NCBI GenBank assembly: GCA_029553375.1
Contig: JAKPCH010000014.1
Location: 1 to 44,191, forward strand
Direction of reading: 5' to 3'
Length of the DNA: 44,191 bases
Origin: Deltaproteobacteria bacterium
Lineage (GTDB): Bacteria; Desulfobacterota; Syntrophia; Syntrophales; UBA8958
The translations under genes were made by a program, and so were the position numbers. Shown here piece after piece: positions 1 to 8,660 of the stretch (positions within the stretch are counted from its first letter, which is position 1; each line of letters opens with the position of its first letter). The notes below the pieces were generated by a model. That model saw only the letters and a list, made by a program, of their open reading frames with translations. It was not told the DNA's origin and ran no database searches.

Positions 1-1156
1 GGTGCATCTCCGGGGGGACGTCCTCCGCGGTGATGGTATCGCCTCGGGACATGAGGACCATCCGTTCGAGGAGGTTCTCCATCTCCCTGATGTTGCCCGG
101 CCAGGGGTAGCGAAGGAAGAGGTCCCTCACCTCCTGCTCCACCCCCCTCACCTCCCGCCCGAGCTTGCGGTTGAACTTGTCGATGAAGAAATCCGTCAGG
201 GCCGGGATGTCGTCCTTCCTCTCCCGGAGGGCGGGGAGGTGGATGGGCAGGACGTTGAGGCGGTAGAAGAGGTCCTCCCGGAAGCGGCCCGCCTTCACGT
301 CCGCCATGAGGTTCCGGTTCGTCGCCGCGATGAGGCGGACGTCGACCTTGATGGTCCTCAGTCCCCCCACCCGCTCGAAGGCCTGCTCCTGGAGGACCCG
401 CAGGAGCTTCACCTGCATCGCCGAGGGCAGCTCCCCCACCTCGTCGAGGAAGAGGGTCCCCTTGTGGGCCAGCTCGAAACGGCCGGGCTTCGTCACGGCG
501 GCGCCCGTGAAGGCCCCCTTCTCGTGGCCGAAGAGCTCGCTCTCCATGAGGTTCTCGGCGATGGCGGCGCAGTTGATCTTGATGATGGGGTTTTGCCGCC
601 GGGGGCTGTTGAGGTGGATGGCGTCGGCGATGAGCTCCTTGCCCGTCCCCGTCTCCCCCGTGATGAGGATGGTGGTCGTCGTGGGGGCCACCCTCTTGAT
701 CGTCTCGAAGACGGTCAGCATCTCCGGGCTGGTGCCGACGATGCCGTAGCGTTCTATGTCCTCCCGGTTCATGACCAGTTCCTCGAGGTTGAGGTTCCTC
801 GTCTTCACCGCCTTGGCCAGGACATTCTTCAGGTCCTCCTGCTCGAAGGGCTTGGTGATGTAATCGAAGGCCCCCTTCTTCAGGGCGTCCACGGCCGTCG
901 CCACGGTCCCGTAGGCGGTGATGATGATCACCGGGACGGACGGGTACAGGCTCCTGACCCGCTCCAGGAGGCCCAGGCCGTCCAGGTTCGGCATCTTGAG
1001 GTCCGTGACCACCACGTCCGCGCCCCCCCCGGCGAGGAGGGCCAGGGCCTCGACGCCGTCCGCCGCCGTCGCCACCTCGTAACCCTCCTTCCTCAGCATG
1101 GCCCCCAAAACGAGGCGCATGTTCAACTCGTCATCGACAATCAGCACCCTGCTCAT
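1..1156 (-). CDS. sigma-54-dependent response regulator, NtrC family (3' end outside window)
   Basis: Two-component transcription activator that remodels sigma-54 RNA polymerase by ATP hydrolysis. Reading the minus strand from ATG 1156 gives a receiver domain (residues about 1-120) with acidic pair VDDE and phospho-acceptor Asp52 in VVTDLKMPNLDG, then an AAA+ domain with Walker A GETGTGKE, the sigma-54 contact loop GAFTGA, Walker B TLFLDEVGEL and the RYPWPGNIRE segment. The visible 385 residues stop at the end of the AAA+ domain, so the C-terminal Fis-type DNA-binding helix is off the window edge. It begins 20 bp after the histidine kinase gene and is almost certainly its cognate regulator. 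Family assignment is firm; the target genes are not known from the sequence. Confidence 0.95.
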   Translation of the reverse strand, partial: MSRVLIVDDELNMRLVLGAMLRKEGYEVATAADGVEALALLAGGGADVVVTDLKMPNLDGLGLLERVRSLYPSVPVIIITAYGTVATAVDALKKGAFDYITKPFEQEDLKNVLAKAVKTRNLNLEELVMNREDIERYGIVGTSPEMLTVFETIKRVAPTTTTILITGETGTGKELIADAIHLNSPRRQNPIIKINCAAIAENLMESELFGHEKGAFTGAAVTKPGRFELAHKGTLFLDEVGELPSAMQVKLLRVLQEQAFERVGGLRTIKVDVRLIAATNRNLMADVKAGRFREDLFYRLNVLPIHLPALRERKDDIPALTDFFIDKFNRKLGREVRGVEQEVRDLFLRYPWPGNIREMENLLERMVLMSRGDTITAEDVPPEMH

Positions 1157-1176
1157 GAACTTCACTCCTCATCGCC

Positions 1177-2700
1177 TCATGGCGAGGCGTTCAAACGGAT
1201 ATAGAAGATACTGCCCTGACCGGGCAGGGACTTGACCCTGATGTGGCCGCCGTGATCCCTGATGATCCGCCGGCAGATGGCCAGGCCCAACCCCACCCCC
1301 CGCTCCTTGGTGGTGAAGAAGGGCTTGAAGATGTTGCGGATGTCCTCCTTCCTGATCCCCGGGCCCGTGTCGCGGATGGAGATACCCACGGCCTCCCCCG
1401 TGTCGCCCACGATCTTCCTCGTCTTGATGGTGAGCTTCCCGCCCTCCGGCATGGCCTCCAGGGCGTTGAAGGCGATGTTGAGGATGACCCGGAGGAGCTG
1501 CTCGCGGTCCGCCGGGACGAGGGGGATGTCGGGACGCAGCTCCTCCTCGATGACCACCCTCTCGGCCAGGGCGCTGGTGCGGAGGATCCCCAGGGCCTTG
1601 TCCACGACGGCGTTGATATCCTCGTCCTTGAGGGCGAGATTGTAGGGTTTGGCGTAATGGAGGAACTGGGTGACGACGTTGTTGAGGCGGTTCACCTCTT
1701 CGATGATGACCTCCAAGAGGCGCTGATCCTCCTCCCGCGTCGCCTCGGAGCGGAGGTACTGGGCGGCGCCCTTGATGGAACCCAGGGGGTTGCGGATCTC
1801 GTGGGCCAAAACGGGGGCCATCTCCTCGAGGAGCATCGTCTTTTCCTTCTCGAGGCGCCGGTCGAAGGAATACATGAAGGAGAAGATGTCCCGGCTGTCG
1901 GGGAAGAGGTTGTCCAGGAGGGTCTTGAGGATCTGTTTGGCCGGCTCGATGGCGATGACGAAGAGGAAGGACGCCAGGAGGGCCGCCGTGAATAGGGAGG
2001 CGTCCCGGCCCGCGAAGAGGCGTATCACCACGTAGACCACCGTCGTAGCCAGGAGGGTCAGGAGGGCCGTGACGAGGGCCCGGGCCATGAGCTCCTTCAG
2101 CTCCACCAGCTGGGGGTGGGTGATGACGGCATAGACCAGGTAGAGGAAGACGGCGGCGAAGATGTCGGAGAGGGGGGGGAGGTCGAGCCACAGGCGGGCA
2201 AGGAGGTCCAGGAAGATCAGGAGGGCCGCCGCGGCCCCGGCGACGGCCAGGTAGACGAGACGCGTCTTTTCCACCCCCGCCGGCCTCCTCCTGATGCCGA
2301 AAAGGACCATCCCGTAGGCGACGGCCGTGAAGGCGGCCGCGGAGGCCCCGAAGACCGTCGCGGCGGGGAGGGGTCTCTCGAGGGGCAGAAAGACCGCCAG
2401 GGCCGCGACGGCGTTCGCCGCCGCCGCGGCGGCGACGTGACGGCGGGTCTTCTTACGGGTTTCGCCGGCCAGGGAGCCCCCGAAGTGGATCGCGGCGGGG
2501 GCCAGGGCGAAGAGGGAAAGGGCCGCCACGCCCTCCCAGAACACGGGGGTAAAGAGGCGCTGGGCGAAAGAGGAGGCCTTGTAGGAAAAGACGCACAGAC
2601 ACACCAGGGCGAAGGAGCGGGCGGCCGTCTCGCCCCGCTTCAGAAAGAACAGGGACACGGCCAGGGCCAGACTTACGGCGGCGAGGGTAAAGGCCTCCAT
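1177..2700 (-). CDS. multi-pass membrane sensor histidine kinase
   Basis: Sensor kinase of 507 residues. The first 255 or so residues form about eight or nine hydrophobic segments with no large periplasmic domain, so the signal is probably sensed in or near the membrane. Then follow a HisKA domain with phospho-accepting His in APVLAHEIRNPLGS (about residue 300) and a HATPase domain with N box NIAFNALEAMPEGG, G1 box IRDTGPGI, F box IFKPFFTTKE and G2 GVGLGLAIC. The start is set at ATG 2700, which has AGGAAGG four bases upstream; TTG 2703, one codon earlier, is too close to that site. It lies 20 bp upstream of the NtrC-type regulator and forms a two-gene system with it. Ligand unknown. Confidence 0.93.
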   Translation of the reverse strand: MEAFTLAAVSLALAVSLFFLKRGETAARSFALVCLCVFSYKASSFAQRLFTPVFWEGVAALSLFALAPAAIHFGGSLAGETRKKTRRHVAAAAAANAVAALAVFLPLERPLPAATVFGASAAAFTAVAYGMVLFGIRRRPAGVEKTRLVYLAVAGAAAALLIFLDLLARLWLDLPPLSDIFAAVFLYLVYAVITHPQLVELKELMARALVTALLTLLATTVVYVVIRLFAGRDASLFTAALLASFLFVIAIEPAKQILKTLLDNLFPDSRDIFSFMYSFDRRLEKEKTMLLEEMAPVLAHEIRNPLGSIKGAAQYLRSEATREEDQRLLEVIIEEVNRLNNVVTQFLHYAKPYNLALKDEDINAVVDKALGILRTSALAERVVIEEELRPDIPLVPADREQLLRVILNIAFNALEAMPEGGKLTIKTRKIVGDTGEAVGISIRDTGPGIRKEDIRNIFKPFFTTKERGVGLGLAICRRIIRDHGGHIRVKSLPGQGSIFYIRLNASP

Positions 2701-2743
2701 CAACCCTTCCTGAAGGATGTGGACTCAAGCACGATGACGATCG

Positions 2744-2771
2744 AGTCTACCACAAGGCGGGGTAAAGACAA
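2744..2771 (-). promoter_or_regulatory. candidate sigma-70 promoter for the two-component pair
   Basis: On the minus strand TTGTCT (2771-2766) and TAGACT (2749-2744) are separated by 16 bp, about 45 bp upstream of the kinase start. Four of six bases match consensus in each box. Weak, seen by eye only. Confidence 0.35.
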
Positions 2772-2803
2772 CAGGCCCAAATGGTACGGGGGGCAACGAA
2801 ACA

Positions 2804-2829
2804 GGGGGCGCCCCCTGGGGGACGCCCCC
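2804..2829 (-). terminator. GC hairpin between small gene and histidine kinase
   Basis: Arms GGGGGCG (2804-2810) and CGCCCCC (2823-2829) pair around a loop that is itself CCCCC-T-GGGGG. It lies about 40 bp after the stop of the small minus-strand gene. There is no proper T-run on the minus strand, so termination is only possible, not shown. Confidence 0.3.
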
Positions 2830-2867
2830 GTTCGCCGAGGTTATGGCGTGGAGGTCGATGTCTCTAT

Positions 2868-3248
2868 TTAGGGCTGTTCACCTTCCGCCGGCGGGGCATA
2901 GCGGAAACAACGGTCGTTTTCGTAGACGACGGGGGAAATGATGAAACCGTCCTCGATCTTGATGACCCGGAGGCCTTCCTGCCCCCTCAGCTTGGCGGCC
3001 CTCCCCCGCAGGTAGACCCTGATGTTCCCCCCGAGGAGATTGGTCAGGTCGTAGAGGCCCTGGACCTGATAATAATCGACGGCCTCGGAGCCGTCCGTCC
3101 CCCACTGCCACATCTCCGTGGCCCCCGCCCCGCTCTCCTGGAAAAAGGCGTCCAGTCTCTCGTGCCACTGTTCCGGCAGGGTTTCCGCCACCATCTCAAA
3201 GGTCCGGTTCATCTCCTGGGCCATGGCCTTCTTTGACTTCTTGGTCAT
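2868..3248 (-). CDS. hypothetical protein, 126 aa
   Basis: I do not recognise the family. ATG 3248 is preferred over the longer frame from 3323 because AAGGAGAAGAGAT lies just upstream. The product has a short basic N-terminus (MTKKSKKAMA), a probably helical stretch around LPEQWHERLDAFFQ, and a mixed beta-rich second half ending in an acidic, proline-containing tail. There is no signal peptide or membrane segment, so it is presumably cytoplasmic. It stands alone between the trp operon terminator and the two-component system, on the same strand. A sigma-54-like motif about 105 bp upstream suggests, as inference only, that the neighbouring NtrC-type regulator could control it. Confidence 0.6.
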   Translation of the reverse strand: MTKKSKKAMAQEMNRTFEMVAETLPEQWHERLDAFFQESGAGATEMWQWGTDGSEAVDYYQVQGLYDLTNLLGGNIRVYLRGRAAKLRGQEGLRVIKIEDGFIISPVVYENDRCFRYAPPAEGEQP

Positions 3249-3352
3249 ATCTCTTCTCCTTCGTTTCTCTCCAAGGTTCGTAAAGTTGCCTGCTACCTGC
3301 TCCCGTTGCGCTTTTTCTTTCATGGGCGGCCGAAGTCCTTAACCGATCCGAG

Positions 3353-3370
3353 AAACAGGAAACGTGCCAG
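3353..3370 (-). promoter_or_regulatory. possible sigma-54 promoter
   Basis: The minus strand reads CTGGCACGTTTCCTGTTT. The -24 half CTGGCACG is perfect; the -12 half reads CTGT where TTGC is expected, so GT replaces the usual GC. It points towards the small gene starting at 3248 and lies in the same interval as genes for a sigma-54 activator system. Confidence 0.35.
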
Positions 3371-3441
3371 AGTCACGCCGCGGGGACAATCCACCTCCAC
3401 TGGGCCGATCTTACTGGGGATTGTGAAAAAGGACCCCATGG

Positions 3442-3464
3442 GGCGGGCCCACGGGAGGCCCGCC
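3442..3464 (-). terminator. intrinsic terminator of the trp operon
   Basis: Arms GGCGGGCC (3442-3449) and GGCCCGCC (3457-3464) form an 8-bp GC stem with a 7-base loop about 80 bp beyond the trpA stop. On the minus strand a CCTTTTT run follows after about ten bases. The adjacent palindrome at 3465-3509 may be part of the same termination region. Confidence 0.6.
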
Positions 3465-3509
3465 GTGCCGCGTAGAACATTATGCGCCGCATAGAGTTCT
3501 ACGCGGCGC
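3465..3509. repeat. large near-perfect palindrome downstream of trpA
   Basis: The arms at 3467-3478 and 3496-3507 are perfectly complementary over 12 bp (GCCGCGTAGAAC with GTTCTACGCGGC). Beyond a short mismatch the inner arms TATGCG (3481-3486) and CGCATA (3488-3493) continue the symmetry almost to the centre. It could be an extra terminator stem for the trp operon or a protein-binding palindrome. It lies within the 3249-3545 gap, in which I see no gene. Confidence 0.6.
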
Positions 3510-3545
3510 CGTGAGACCAAAAGAAGGCGCGCAGAAGGGGCGGCC

Positions 3546-4349
3546 TCAGGGCACCGGCCCCAGGGCCGCCTTCAGGGACCTGGTGAAACGGCAGACCTCG
3601 GCGAGGAGATCCCCCCGGAGGCGGGTTTTGTCGATCAAGGAGACGAGGGCGCTCCCCACGACGACGCCGTCGGCGAAGGGGGCCAGGCGGGCCGCTTGGT
3701 CGGGGGTGGAGATCCCGAAGCCCGCCACCACGGGCAGAGGGGTCAACTCCTTGATCCTTCTCAACTTCTCCCTGGCCTCCTCCTCGGCCGGGCGACCCGT
3801 CCCCGTCACCCCCGTCATGGTGATGTAGTAGACGAAACCGGAGGCGTCCTCGAGGATGGCCCTCATCCGCTCCTCCCCCGTCGTGGGCGCGACGAGGGGG
3901 ATGAAGTCCAGGCCCCGGCCGTCGGTGTGACGGCGCAACTCCCCGGCCTCCTCCCGGGGGAGATCGACGACGAGGAGGCCGTCCACCCCCGCCTCGGACG
4001 CCCGGCGGGCGAAACGACCCGGTCCGGCCACGAACAGGGGGTTGTAGTAACTGAACAGGACGAAGGGGAGGGAGGTGACCTTGCGGAGGTCCCGCAGCAT
4101 CTCGAGGATGGCCTCGAGGCTGGCCCCCTTTCTGATCGCCTCCTGGGAGGAGGCCTGGATCACCGGCCCGTCCGCCGTGGGATCGGAAAAGGGCACCCCG
4201 ACCTCCAGGATGTCCACCCCCGCCTCCGCCAGGGCCGGGATGAGGCGGCAGGTCGTTTCCATATCCGGGTGGCCGGCGGTGATGTAGACCACCAGGGCCT
4301 TTTCCCCCTTCTTCCGCAACTCTTCGAACTTAGAGGCTATTCTCGACAT
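3546..4349 (-). CDS. trpA: tryptophan synthase alpha chain
   Basis: Cleaves indole-3-glycerol phosphate to indole and glyceraldehyde 3-phosphate; the indole is channelled to TrpB. The 267-residue product is of normal length. With the start at ATG 4349 the catalytic pair is Glu49 (DILEVGVPFSDP) and Asp60 (PTADGPVIQ), the same numbering as the Escherichia coli enzyme. The phosphate-binding glycines are seen in VAGFGIST and DGVVVGSALV. GGGAGGGTGAG precedes the start, and the gene begins one base after the trpB stop. A longer frame reaches 4421 but would overlap trpB and lacks a comparable ribosome site. It is the last gene of the trp operon, followed by a hairpin terminator. Confidence 0.97.
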   Translation of the reverse strand: MSRIASKFEELRKKGEKALVVYITAGHPDMETTCRLIPALAEAGVDILEVGVPFSDPTADGPVIQASSQEAIRKGASLEAILEMLRDLRKVTSLPFVLFSYYNPLFVAGPGRFARRASEAGVDGLLVVDLPREEAGELRRHTDGRGLDFIPLVAPTTGEERMRAILEDASGFVYYITMTGVTGTGRPAEEEAREKLRRIKELTPLPVVAGFGISTPDQAARLAPFADGVVVGSALVSLIDKTRLRGDLLAEVCRFTRSLKAALGPVP

Positions 4350-4350
4350 C

Positions 4351-5535
4351 TCACCCTCCCGTCTCGATGGTCCCGACGTCCTTGTCACCCCGCCCCGAGA
4401 GGTTGACGATGACGATGTCATCCCCCGCCAGGGTCGGGACGAGACGAACGGCGTAGGCCAGGGCGTGGGCGCTCTCCATGGCGGGGATGATCCCCTCGCA
4501 GGCGGACAGGAGGCGGAAGGCGTCGACGGCCTCCTCGTCCCCCACGGCGACGTACCGGGCCCTCTTCCGCTCCTGGAGGTAGCAGTGTTCCGGGCCGACC
4601 CCCGGGTAGTCGAGACCGGCGGCGATGGAGTAGGCGTCCCGCACCTGACCGTGTTCGTCCTGGAGGATCTTCGTCTTGTTGCCGTGGAGGACCCCCACGC
4701 GGCCCGCCGTGAGGGAGGCGGCGTGGCGCCCGGCCTCGATGCCGGCCCCGGCCGCCTCGACGCCGATCATCCCCACCCCCCTGTCGCGGCGAAAGGGATG
4801 GAAAAGGCCCATGGCGTTGCTCCCCCCGCCCACGCAGGCGACGAGGTAACGGGGCAGGCGCCCCTCCCGGGCAAGGATCTGGCGCCTCGCCTCCCGGCCG
4901 ATGACGCTCTGGAAATCCCGCACCATGACGGGATAGGGGTGGGGACCGGCGGTGGTGCCGATGACGTAGAAGGTGTCCCGCACGTCCGTCACCCAGGCCC
5001 GCATGGCCTCGTTCATGGCGTCCTTCAGGGTGGCCGTCCCCGCCGACACGGGGACCACCTCGGCACCGAGGATCTTCATCCTCAGGACGTTGGGGGCCTG
5101 ACGCCTCATGTCCTCCTCCCCCATGAAGACCCGGCACTCCATGCCGAAGAGGGCCGCCACCGTCGCCGTGGCCACGCCGTGCTGTCCCGCCCCCGTCTCG
5201 GCGATGACCTTCCTCTTGCCCATGCGGCGTGCGAGGAGGGCCTGGCCGAGGGTGTTGTTGATCTTGTGGGAACCCGTGTGGTTCAGGTCTTCCCGCTTCA
5301 GGTAGACCTTGGCGCCCCCCAGGCGCCGGGTGAGGTTCCCGGCGAAATACAGCGGCGTCTCCCGACCGGCGTAGTCGTGGAGGTAGGCCCTGTACTCCCT
5401 CCGGAAGGACGGGTCGCGCCGCGCCTCCCGGTAGGCCTCCTCGAGGTCGATCAGGGCGGGCATGAGGGTCTCCGCCACGTACCGTCCCCCGAAGACGCCG
5501 AAATGACCATTTCTGTCGGGCATTCGTTCCTTCAT
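4351..5535 (-). CDS. trpB: tryptophan synthase beta chain
   Basis: PLP enzyme joining indole to L-serine to make L-tryptophan in the TrpA2B2 complex. The product has 394 residues, typical of TrpB1. The PLP lysine is Lys91 in [13 protein letters not shown], the N-terminal family signature [11 protein letters not shown] is present, and the phosphate cup reads [10 protein letters not shown]. The C-terminal NLSGRGDKD is intact. The start ATG 5535 overlaps the trpF stop by two bases and has GGAGGGGAG upstream; ATG 5523 is an alternative that loses four residues. Confidence 0.98.
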   Translation of the reverse strand: MKERMPDRNGHFGVFGGRYVAETLMPALIDLEEAYREARRDPSFRREYRAYLHDYAGRETPLYFAGNLTRRLGGAKVYLKREDLNHTGSHKINNTLGQALLARRMGKRKVIAETGAGQHGVATATVAALFGMECRVFMGEEDMRRQAPNVLRMKILGAEVVPVSAGTATLKDAMNEAMRAWVTDVRDTFYVIGTTAGPHPYPVMVRDFQSVIGREARRQILAREGRLPRYLVACVGGGSNAMGLFHPFRRDRGVGMIGVEAAGAGIEAGRHAASLTAGRVGVLHGNKTKILQDEHGQVRDAYSIAAGLDYPGVGPEHCYLQERKRARYVAVGDEEAVDAFRLLSACEGIIPAMESAHALAYAVRLVPTLAGDDIVIVNLSGRGDKDVGTIETGG

Positions 5536-6263
5536 CTCCCCTCCCCCTCCCAGGCTCTCACGGCGGCCAAAAGGGCCGCCATCTTTTCACGATCCTTTAC
5601 TCCCGGCGCCTCCTCCACGCCGCTGTTGACGTCCACCGCCGCGGGGGCGACGGCCGAAAGGGCCGCGGCCACGTTCCGGGGCGCGATGCCGCCGGCGAGG
5701 ATCAGGGGCCTCTTTCCCGCCACGGCCCTCGCCAGGTCCCAGTCCGCCGTCCTGCCCGTGCCCCCCCGGCGGTCGCCGTCCCGGGCGTCCACGAGGACGG
5801 CCCGCACGGGATAGAGGTCGATCCTTTCGAGATCCCCCCGGTCCCGGGGCGAGAAGGCCTTGACGACCCGCTCGCCGGACAGGCGCCGGCAATCCTCGGG
5901 CCCCTCGTCCCCGTGGAGCTGAAAGAGATCGAGGCCGCAGCGGGAGGCGACGGCGAGGATCACCTCCGGGTCCTCATCGACGAAGACCCCCACGAGGGCG
6001 GGGCGTCGCCCCCGCCCGGCGGGCCCCGGGAAGGGGCGTGCCTCATCGCCGAAACGGCGCCTGACCTCGGCGGCGATCCCGGCGGCCCGGGACGGCTCGA
6101 TGTAACGGGGGCTCGGGCGGTGGAAGACGAACCCCAGGGCGTCCGCGCCCAGGGCGGCGGCCTCGAGGGCGTCTTCCAACCGGGTGATGCCGCAGAACTT
6201 GACGGCCGTCACGGCCTTCCCCGTCATCTCTCCGCCGCGTCCTTCAGCCCCTTTAGGCCTCAC
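5532..6263 (-). CDS. trpF: phosphoribosylanthranilate isomerase
   Basis: Catalyses the Amadori rearrangement of phosphoribosylanthranilate to CdRP, the third step from chorismate to Trp. It is a TIM-barrel protein with general base Cys in VKFCGIT (residue 24 of this start) and general acid Asp in VLVDARDG (about residue 159); GGTGRTADW and LAGGI bind phosphate. GTG 6263 overlaps the trpC stop as GTGA and has AAGGAG eight bases upstream, favouring it, although 15 residues precede the usual start; ATG 6227 would give a more standard N-terminus. Separate from trpC here, unlike the enterobacterial fusion. Confidence 0.95.
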   Translation of the reverse strand: MRPKGAEGRGGEMTGKAVTAVKFCGITRLEDALEAAALGADALGFVFHRPSPRYIEPSRAAGIAAEVRRRFGDEARPFPGPAGRGRRPALVGVFVDEDPEVILAVASRCGLDLFQLHGDEGPEDCRRLSGERVVKAFSPRDRGDLERIDLYPVRAVLVDARDGDRRGGTGRTADWDLARAVAGKRPLILAGGIAPRNVAAALSAVAPAAVDVNSGVEEAPGVKDREKMAALLAAVRAWEGEGR

Positions 6264-7039
6264 CCGATGAGCTCCTTGAGTTTCGCCCCCCGGTCCGGGG
6301 CGCGCAGGATGGCCTCGCCGACGAGAAAGGCCGAGACGCCCGCCTCCAGGAGCCTCTCTATATCCCGTCGTCCCCCGATGCCGCTCTCGCTCACGACGAC
6401 CTTCCCCGGCGGCACCAGGGGGGCGAGGCGGAGAGTCACGGCGAGATCCGTCTCGAAGGTGACGAGGTCGCGGTTGTTGATCCCGATCACCTCCGCTTCG
6501 GCGTCCAGGGCCTTCTCCAGGTCCTTTTCGTCGTGGACCTCCACGAGGGGCGTCAGGCCCTCCTCCCGGCAGAGGGCCGTATATTGAGCCAGTTGACCCC
6601 TCCCCAGGATGGAGGCGATGAGGAGGAGGGCGTCGGCGCCCATGGCCGCCGTCTCCCGGATCTGGCAGGCGTCGACGACGAAGTCCTTCCTCAGGACCGG
6701 CAGGCCCGTCGCCCCCCGCGCCGCGGCGAGCAACGCCGCCGAACCGCCGAAATAGGCCCCCTCCGTCACCACGGAGACGGCCGCCGCCCCGTGGGCCTCA
6801 TAGAGGCGCGCCAGGGCGGCGGGGTCCAGGTCCTCCGTCAGGCGCCCCCGGGAGGGGGAGGCGGCCTTGATCTCGGCGATGACGGCCACCCCCCGACCCC
6901 TCAGGGCCGCCGCCAGGTCCCTCTTAAGAGCCGGGCGGGCCTTCCCCGCCGCCTCCCCGAGGGGGGAGCCCTTCTTCGCCGCCGCCACCTCCTCTCTCTT
7001 CAAGGCGACGATGCGCGCCAAAAAACCACCCGCCTCCAT
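6260..7039 (-). CDS. trpC: indole-3-glycerol phosphate synthase
   Basis: Closes the indole ring by decarboxylating CdRP. The 259-residue TIM-barrel protein carries the family motifs in order: EIKAASPSRG (Lys58), LRKDFVVDACQI (Lys118), GINNRDL and VVSESGI. Length and motifs are normal for a free-standing TrpC. The start ATG 7039 lies 13 bp after the trpD stop with a G-rich ribosome site. It overlaps trpF by four bases, so translation is likely coupled. Confidence 0.97.
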   Translation of the reverse strand: MEAGGFLARIVALKREEVAAAKKGSPLGEAAGKARPALKRDLAAALRGRGVAVIAEIKAASPSRGRLTEDLDPAALARLYEAHGAAAVSVVTEGAYFGGSAALLAAARGATGLPVLRKDFVVDACQIRETAAMGADALLLIASILGRGQLAQYTALCREEGLTPLVEVHDEKDLEKALDAEAEVIGINNRDLVTFETDLAVTLRLAPLVPPGKVVVSESGIGGRRDIERLLEAGVSAFLVGEAILRAPDRGAKLKELIG

Positions 7040-7052
7040 CCCCGGCCCCCCC

Positions 7053-8060
7053 TCAGGCGTTGCTCAGCTCGATGAGGGCCTTGAGCTTCTTCATGGCCCC
7101 TCCGCTGTCGATGGCCTCCTCGGCGACGCGGATACCCTCGGGGATCGTCGCGGCCCGCCCCCCGGCGCAGACGGCCAAGGCGGCGTTCAGGACGACGATC
7201 CGGCGCCGGGCCGACACCTCCCCGGCCAGGACGGCCTTGGTGATCTCGGCGTTTACGGCGGCGTCGCCCCCCCGGAGCTCCTCCGGGTCGTCCCTCGTCC
7301 CGAAGAGGGTCAGGGGGTCGATATTGTAGGTCCTGACGAGACCGTCGTCCAACTCGGAGACCCGCGTCTCCCCCGTGACCGTCGCCTCGTCGAGACCGTC
7401 GGAACCGTGGACGACGAAGGCGCGCCTCGTCCCCATCCGGGCCAGTACGGCGGCGAACATCTCCGTCAGCCTCGGGTCGTAGACCCCGATGAGCTGGGCC
7501 GTGGCGGAGGCCGGGTTCGTCAGGGGCCCCAGCATGTTGAAGATGGTCCTGAAACCTATCTCCCGGCGGGGGGGGAGGGCGTATTTCATCGCCCCGTGCA
7601 GGCGGGGGGCGAAGAGAAAACCGAGGCCGATCTGCTGGAGACACTCCTCCACCACCTCCGGGGGGGCCTCGATGTTCACCCCCAGGGCCTCGAGGAGATC
7701 GGCGCTCCCGCAACCGCTGGAGACGGCCCGGTTGCCGTGCTTGGCCACCGTCAGGCCCGCCGCCGCCACGACGAAGGCGGCGGTGGTGGAGATGTTGAAG
7801 GTGTTGCGTCCGTCGCCGCCCGTCCCGCACGTGTCCACCACGGTGTGGGAACGGGCGTCGATGCGCGTCGCCATGCGCCTCATGACCTTCGCGGCCCCCG
7901 AGACCTCCTCCACCGTCTCGCCCTTCATCCGCAGGGCCGTCAGGAGGGCGGCGATCTGGGCCGGCGTACCTTGCCCTTCCATGATCACCGTCATGGCCGC
8001 GGCCGTCTCGTCTTCCGTCAGGTCCGCGCCGTTTACGACCTTTGCCAGGATCTCCTTCAT
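7053..8060 (-). CDS. trpD: anthranilate phosphoribosyltransferase
   Basis: Transfers the phosphoribosyl group of PRPP to anthranilate. Of 335 residues, with the PRPP loop DTCGTGGDGRNTFNIST, the anthranilate/PRPP segment KHGNRAVSSGCGSAD and the metal-site region (VHGSDGLDE). I start it at ATG 8060, sharing one base with the trpG stop; GTG 8063, just before it, sits eight bases after the GGAGG inside the end of trpG and is equally possible. The GTG at 8072 overlaps that ribosome site and is unlikely. TrpD is not fused to TrpG as it is in Escherichia coli. Confidence 0.97.
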   Translation of the reverse strand: MKEILAKVVNGADLTEDETAAAMTVIMEGQGTPAQIAALLTALRMKGETVEEVSGAAKVMRRMATRIDARSHTVVDTCGTGGDGRNTFNISTTAAFVVAAAGLTVAKHGNRAVSSGCGSADLLEALGVNIEAPPEVVEECLQQIGLGFLFAPRLHGAMKYALPPRREIGFRTIFNMLGPLTNPASATAQLIGVYDPRLTEMFAAVLARMGTRRAFVVHGSDGLDEATVTGETRVSELDDGLVRTYNIDPLTLFGTRDDPEELRGGDAAVNAEITKAVLAGEVSARRRIVVLNAALAVCAGGRAATIPEGIRVAEEAIDSGGAMKKLKALIELSNA

Positions 8061-8650
8061 CACGCGGCGCACCTCCTTTCCCCCTTCGCCATCTCCAGAA
8101 AGTTTCTCAAGAGCCGCTTCCCCTTGGGGGTCAGGACCGACTCGGGGTGGAACTGGACCCCCTCGACAAGGTAGTGGCGGTGACGCAGGGCCATGATCTC
8201 CCCCTCGGCCGTCTGGGCCCCGACCTCCAGGCAGGGGGGGATGGTCTCGGGTCGGACGATGAGGGAGTGGTAGCGGCCGGCCTCGAAGGGCGAGGGGAGG
8301 CCGGCGAAGACGCCCTTCCCGTCGTGGAAGACCGCCGATGTCTTGCCGTGCATGAGGCGCCCCGCCCCGACGACCTCGGCGCCGAAGGCCCTGGCGATGG
8401 CCTGGTGGCCGAGGCAGACGCCGAGGATGGGAAGGGTGGCGTGGAACTCCTCGATGAGGGGAAGGGTGACGCCGGCCTCCTCGGGCCGACCCGGTCCCGG
8501 CGAGAGGACGACGGCGTCGGGGTCGAGGAGGGCGACCCCCTTGAGGTCGATCTCGTCGTTCCTCCTCACGACGGTCTCGGCGCCCAGTTGCCTCAGGTAC
8601 TGGACGAGGTTGTAGGTGAAGGAATCGTAGTTGTCGATGACAAGGACCAT
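8060..8650 (-). CDS. trpG: anthranilate synthase component II (glutamine amidotransferase)
   Basis: Class I glutamine amidotransferase that releases ammonia for TrpE. Of 196 residues, with oxyanion loop LSPGPGRPEEAG, nucleophile Cys79 in GVCLGHQAIA, and the His168-Glu170 pair in GVQFHPES. GGAGG sits just before ATG 8650. The same family serves folate synthesis (PabA); with no second copy visible here, a dual role cannot be excluded, but the place between trpE and trpD supports TrpG. Confidence 0.96.
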   Translation of the reverse strand: MVLVIDNYDSFTYNLVQYLRQLGAETVVRRNDEIDLKGVALLDPDAVVLSPGPGRPEEAGVTLPLIEEFHATLPILGVCLGHQAIARAFGAEVVGAGRLMHGKTSAVFHDGKGVFAGLPSPFEAGRYHSLIVRPETIPPCLEVGAQTAEGEIMALRHRHYLVEGVQFHPESVLTPKGKRLLRNFLEMAKGERRCAA

Positions 8651-8660
8651 AAAAACCTCC

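Noticed and set aside
2-1204. 400-codon plus-strand open frame at the left edge
   Set aside because: The opposite strand encodes a clear NtrC-type regulator; the plus-strand translation is low-complexity.
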